Positions 6,976 through 8,091 of a stretch of 8,091 bases of DNA are shown piece by piece; within the stretch, counting starts at the first letter, position 1, and each line of letters starts with the position of its first letter. The stretch lies in contig CANBFZ010000069.1 in NCBI GenBank assembly GCA_947367725.1, positions 1-8,091 of the forward strand. The letters run 5' to 3'. This DNA is from an uncultured Eubacterium sp. (lineage in GTDB: Bacteria > Bacillota > Clostridia > Peptostreptococcales > Anaerovoracaceae). The notes under the pieces were generated by a model that ran no database searches, was not told the DNA's origin, and saw only the letters and a program-made list of their open reading frames with translations. The position numbers and the translations under genes were made by a program.

Positions 6976-7395
6976 ATGGTATTTTTAGTGATAGACGGAC
7001 AGGGCGGCAGACTGGGCAAGCTGCTGATAGAAGGCATTCGGAGAGAATTTCCAGCGGCAGAAATTCTGGCGGTGGGCACCAATGCCATGGCGACGAGCAC
7101 CATGCTGAAAGCCGGTGCTGATGAAGCGGCAACTGGAGAAAATGCGGTGGTTGTTGCAAGCCGCAGAGCAGATTTTATCACAGGTCCCGTCGGCATTGTG
7201 ATTGCAGATTCCCTCCTTGGCGAAGTCACACCCAATATGGCCGTTGCAGTAGGGCAGAGCAGCGCAGTCAGAGTACTGATTCCTATGAACAAATGTGATA
7301 ATCTGGTGGCAGGGGTGCAGATGCAGCCTGTCAGCAATCTGGCGGAAGATGCTGTATTAAAAATAAAAGAGGCAGTGCAAATTTGTCCAACGTGA
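6976..7395 (+). CDS. DUF3842 family protein, function unknown
   Basis: This 139-residue soluble protein matches the pattern I know for DUF3842, a small family in Firmicutes with no assigned function. It opens with a beta strand and glycine-rich loop, VFLVIDGQGGRLGKLL (2-17), which resembles a Rossmann-type nucleotide loop. It continues with alternating strand/helix segments, including EILAVGTNAMATSTMLKAGAD (about 29-49), GPVGIVIADSLLGEVTP (70-86), and IPMNKCDNLVAGV (102-114) with its only internal Cys at 107; a second Cys, C137, lies in the tail. There is no signal peptide or membrane segment. It has a strong ribosome binding site and probably its own promoter, and its stop lies inside an inverted repeat followed by a terminator, so it looks like a monocistronic or operon-end gene. 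A link to NPN or nickel metabolism is suggested only by position. Confidence 0.8.
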   Translation: MVFLVIDGQGGRLGKLLIEGIRREFPAAEILAVGTNAMATSTMLKAGADEAATGENAVVVASRRADFITGPVGIVIADSLLGEVTPNMAVAVGQSSAVRVLIPMNKCDNLVAGVQMQPVSNLAEDAVLKIKEAVQICPT

Positions 7396-7403
7396 TTTGC
7401 ACT
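7374..7403. repeat. Perfect 9-bp inverted repeat, candidate activator (enhancer) site
   Basis: AGTGCAAAT, 12 nt, then ATTTGCACT form a perfect dyad over the last codons and stop of the DUF3842 gene. The centre (about 7388) lies roughly 100 bp before the start expected from the sigma-54 promoter at 7462-7478, the usual place for an enhancer bound by a sigma-54 activator. It could instead be an RNA stem at the 3' end; no U-tract follows. Confidence 0.5.
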
Positions 7404-7409
7404 TGAATC

Positions 7410-7451
7410 AGGGGCGTTAGAAACACCGCAGGCGGTGCTGCGCTCCTTTTT
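7410..7451 (+). terminator. Likely intrinsic terminator after the DUF3842 gene
   Basis: An outer stem AGGGGCG (7410-7416) pairs with CGCTCCT (7441-7447) with one G-U pair. An inner stem CACCG (7424-7428) pairs with CGGTG (7433-7437) around CAGG. T5 (7447-7451) follows directly. The internal loop is uneven (7 against 3 nt), so strength is uncertain, but position and U-tract fit the end of the DUF3842 transcript. Confidence 0.6.
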
Positions 7452-7461
7452 GCATGGAATT

Positions 7462-7478
7462 TTGGCGCGATTCTTGCA
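7462..7478 (+). promoter_or_regulatory. Sigma-54 (-24/-12) promoter for the regulator gene
   Basis: TTGGCGCGATTCTTGCA fits the sigma-54 consensus YTGGCACGNNNNTTGCW with one mismatch (G for A), and the GG and GC cores are separated by exactly 10 nt. Transcription should start near 7489, giving a leader of about 28 nt that includes GGGAGG at 7506-7511. An overlapping sigma-A reading exists (TTGGCG 7462-7467, 17 nt, TATAGT 7485-7490), so a vegetative or dual promoter is possible. Confidence 0.65.
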
Positions 7479-7505
7479 TATTTATATAGTGCAGGCAATA
7501 CGAAA

Positions 7506-7511
7506 GGGAGG
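7506..7511 (+). promoter_or_regulatory. Ribosome binding site of the regulator gene
   Basis: GGGAGG, preceded by AAA, lies 5 nt before the ATG at 7517 and decides that start. Confidence 0.8.
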
Positions 7512-7516
7512 AACGG

Positions 7517-8091
7517 ATGAATAGAAGTCAGGTAAAATCAGTAGTAGAGCTTTTAATGGACAGTATGAATCTGGGTGTCGTTTATGTGGATCATCAGGGT
7601 AAAATCCGATTATGCAACCGAAAAGCGAAAGAAATTACCGGAATTATCATCAACGCAAAACAAGGACATGCTGCTGGACGAATTTCCGAAGGCGATATCG
7701 TCATCATTGCAGACAACAAGCTGGGAGAAGATGACGGCGCCCTGGGCCGTGAAGAGCTATCCTATCTCAATATCCATGATGCAGGCATCCAAAAAGGTGA
7801 TATGCTGGTTGCCGTGGGCGTATATAAAAATAAGAAAATTGAGCCCCAGTACAAATATATCAGAGAACATTCCCTGAACGTACCGGTCAAGCTGGATGTC
7901 AACTATTTGGGGTTTCATATTTCTGCTGTGATTGACACCGGCAAAAAAGAAACGATGATATCCGTCAACGATATGGTACACCGGCTTCGGTATTTTTTTG
8001 CTGTGGGCAATGCAGTCGTCATTGACGGCAGCACTGGCAGTCTGAAATTTTTTCAGATGAAAGGCTACAGTGCCAGACGAGAGGATTTGGG
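7517..8091 (+). CDS. PAS-like N-terminus of a probable sigma-54-interacting transcriptional regulator (3'-truncated by window edge)
   Basis: The frame is open from the ATG to the window end (191 full codons). Residues 1-45, with LLMDSMNLGVVYVDHQGKIRLCNRKAKEITG, look like a PAS sensor domain. After it come RISEGDIVIIADNKLGEDDGAL (about 55-76), DAGIQKGDMLVAVGVYKN (about 88-105), YKYIREH (112-118) and VVIDGSTGSLKFFQMKGYSAR (about 167-187). I recall this arrangement from N-terminal halves of clostridial sigma-54-interacting regulators that continue into an AAA+ domain and a helix-turn-helix. The AAA+ part lies beyond the window, so the class is inferred. A sigma-54-type promoter in front and an inverted repeat about 100 bp upstream fit an activator that controls its own gene or a downstream operon. 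Alternatively it is another PAS-linked signalling protein. Confidence 0.65.
   Translation, partial: MNRSQVKSVVELLMDSMNLGVVYVDHQGKIRLCNRKAKEITGIIINAKQGHAAGRISEGDIVIIADNKLGEDDGALGREELSYLNIHDAGIQKGDMLVAVGVYKNKKIEPQYKYIREHSLNVPVKLDVNYLGFHISAVIDTGKKETMISVNDMVHRLRYFFAVGNAVVIDGSTGSLKFFQMKGYSARREDL

Noticed and set aside
6879..7337. Minus-strand ORF of 152 codons opposite the DUF3842 gene
   Set aside because: The plus-strand gene has a perfect AGGAGG and a recognised family pattern; the minus ORF has neither.
7575..7877. Plus-strand 100-codon ORF in another frame inside the regulator gene
   Set aside because: It overlaps the PAS-like regulator, which has a good ribosome binding site and stays open to the window end; the overlap ORF has no motif.
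1..8091. NikR operator, CRISPR array, insertion sequence or tRNA
   Set aside because: No GTATGA-N16-TCATAC-like dyad, regularly spaced repeats, transposase gene or tRNA-like cloverleaf was noticed by eye; a tool-based scan could not be run.

Overview
The window reads as one stretch of a low-to-mid GC Firmicutes genome, most likely a Clostridia/Lachnospiraceae-type anaerobe. Reasons are the strong GGAGG-type ribosome binding sites, the tightly packed all-plus-strand genes, the DUF3842 protein, and an N-terminal domain resembling clostridial sigma-54-interacting regulators. The genus cannot be fixed from the sequence alone.

Positions 1-6811 are one dense polycistron: the 3' part of larB, full larC, two DppB/DppC-type permeases (nikB-, nikC-like), a lipoprotein substrate-binding protein (nikA-like), and a single ORF with two complete ABC ATPase cassettes (nikD+nikE fused). 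Gene junctions are 0-1 nt, a 4-nt overlap, 40 nt and 16 nt. LarB and LarC make and metallate the nickel-pincer nucleotide (NPN) cofactor of lactate racemase LarA and related enzymes. The transporter next to them most plausibly imports nickel for that cofactor. larE, larA and the operon promoter are not visible and may lie upstream.

Positions 6812-6975 are a non-coding gap holding an apparent continuation of the ATPase tail after its stop and two candidate vegetative promoters. A small DUF3842 protein gene follows (6976-7395). Its end overlaps a perfect 9-bp inverted repeat (7374-7403), followed by a likely intrinsic terminator (7410-7451) and a near-consensus sigma-54 (-24/-12) promoter (7462-7478). 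That promoter precedes a gene running off the right edge (7517 onward), whose product starts with a PAS-like domain and resembles the sensor half of a sigma-54 activator.

The most notable parts are this regulatory block (possible enhancer, terminator, -24/-12 promoter and candidate activator gene in under 150 bp) next to a NPN/nickel locus, and the second ATPase domain, which stops where homologous tails continue. No RNA gene, CRISPR array, insertion sequence or phage feature was seen.
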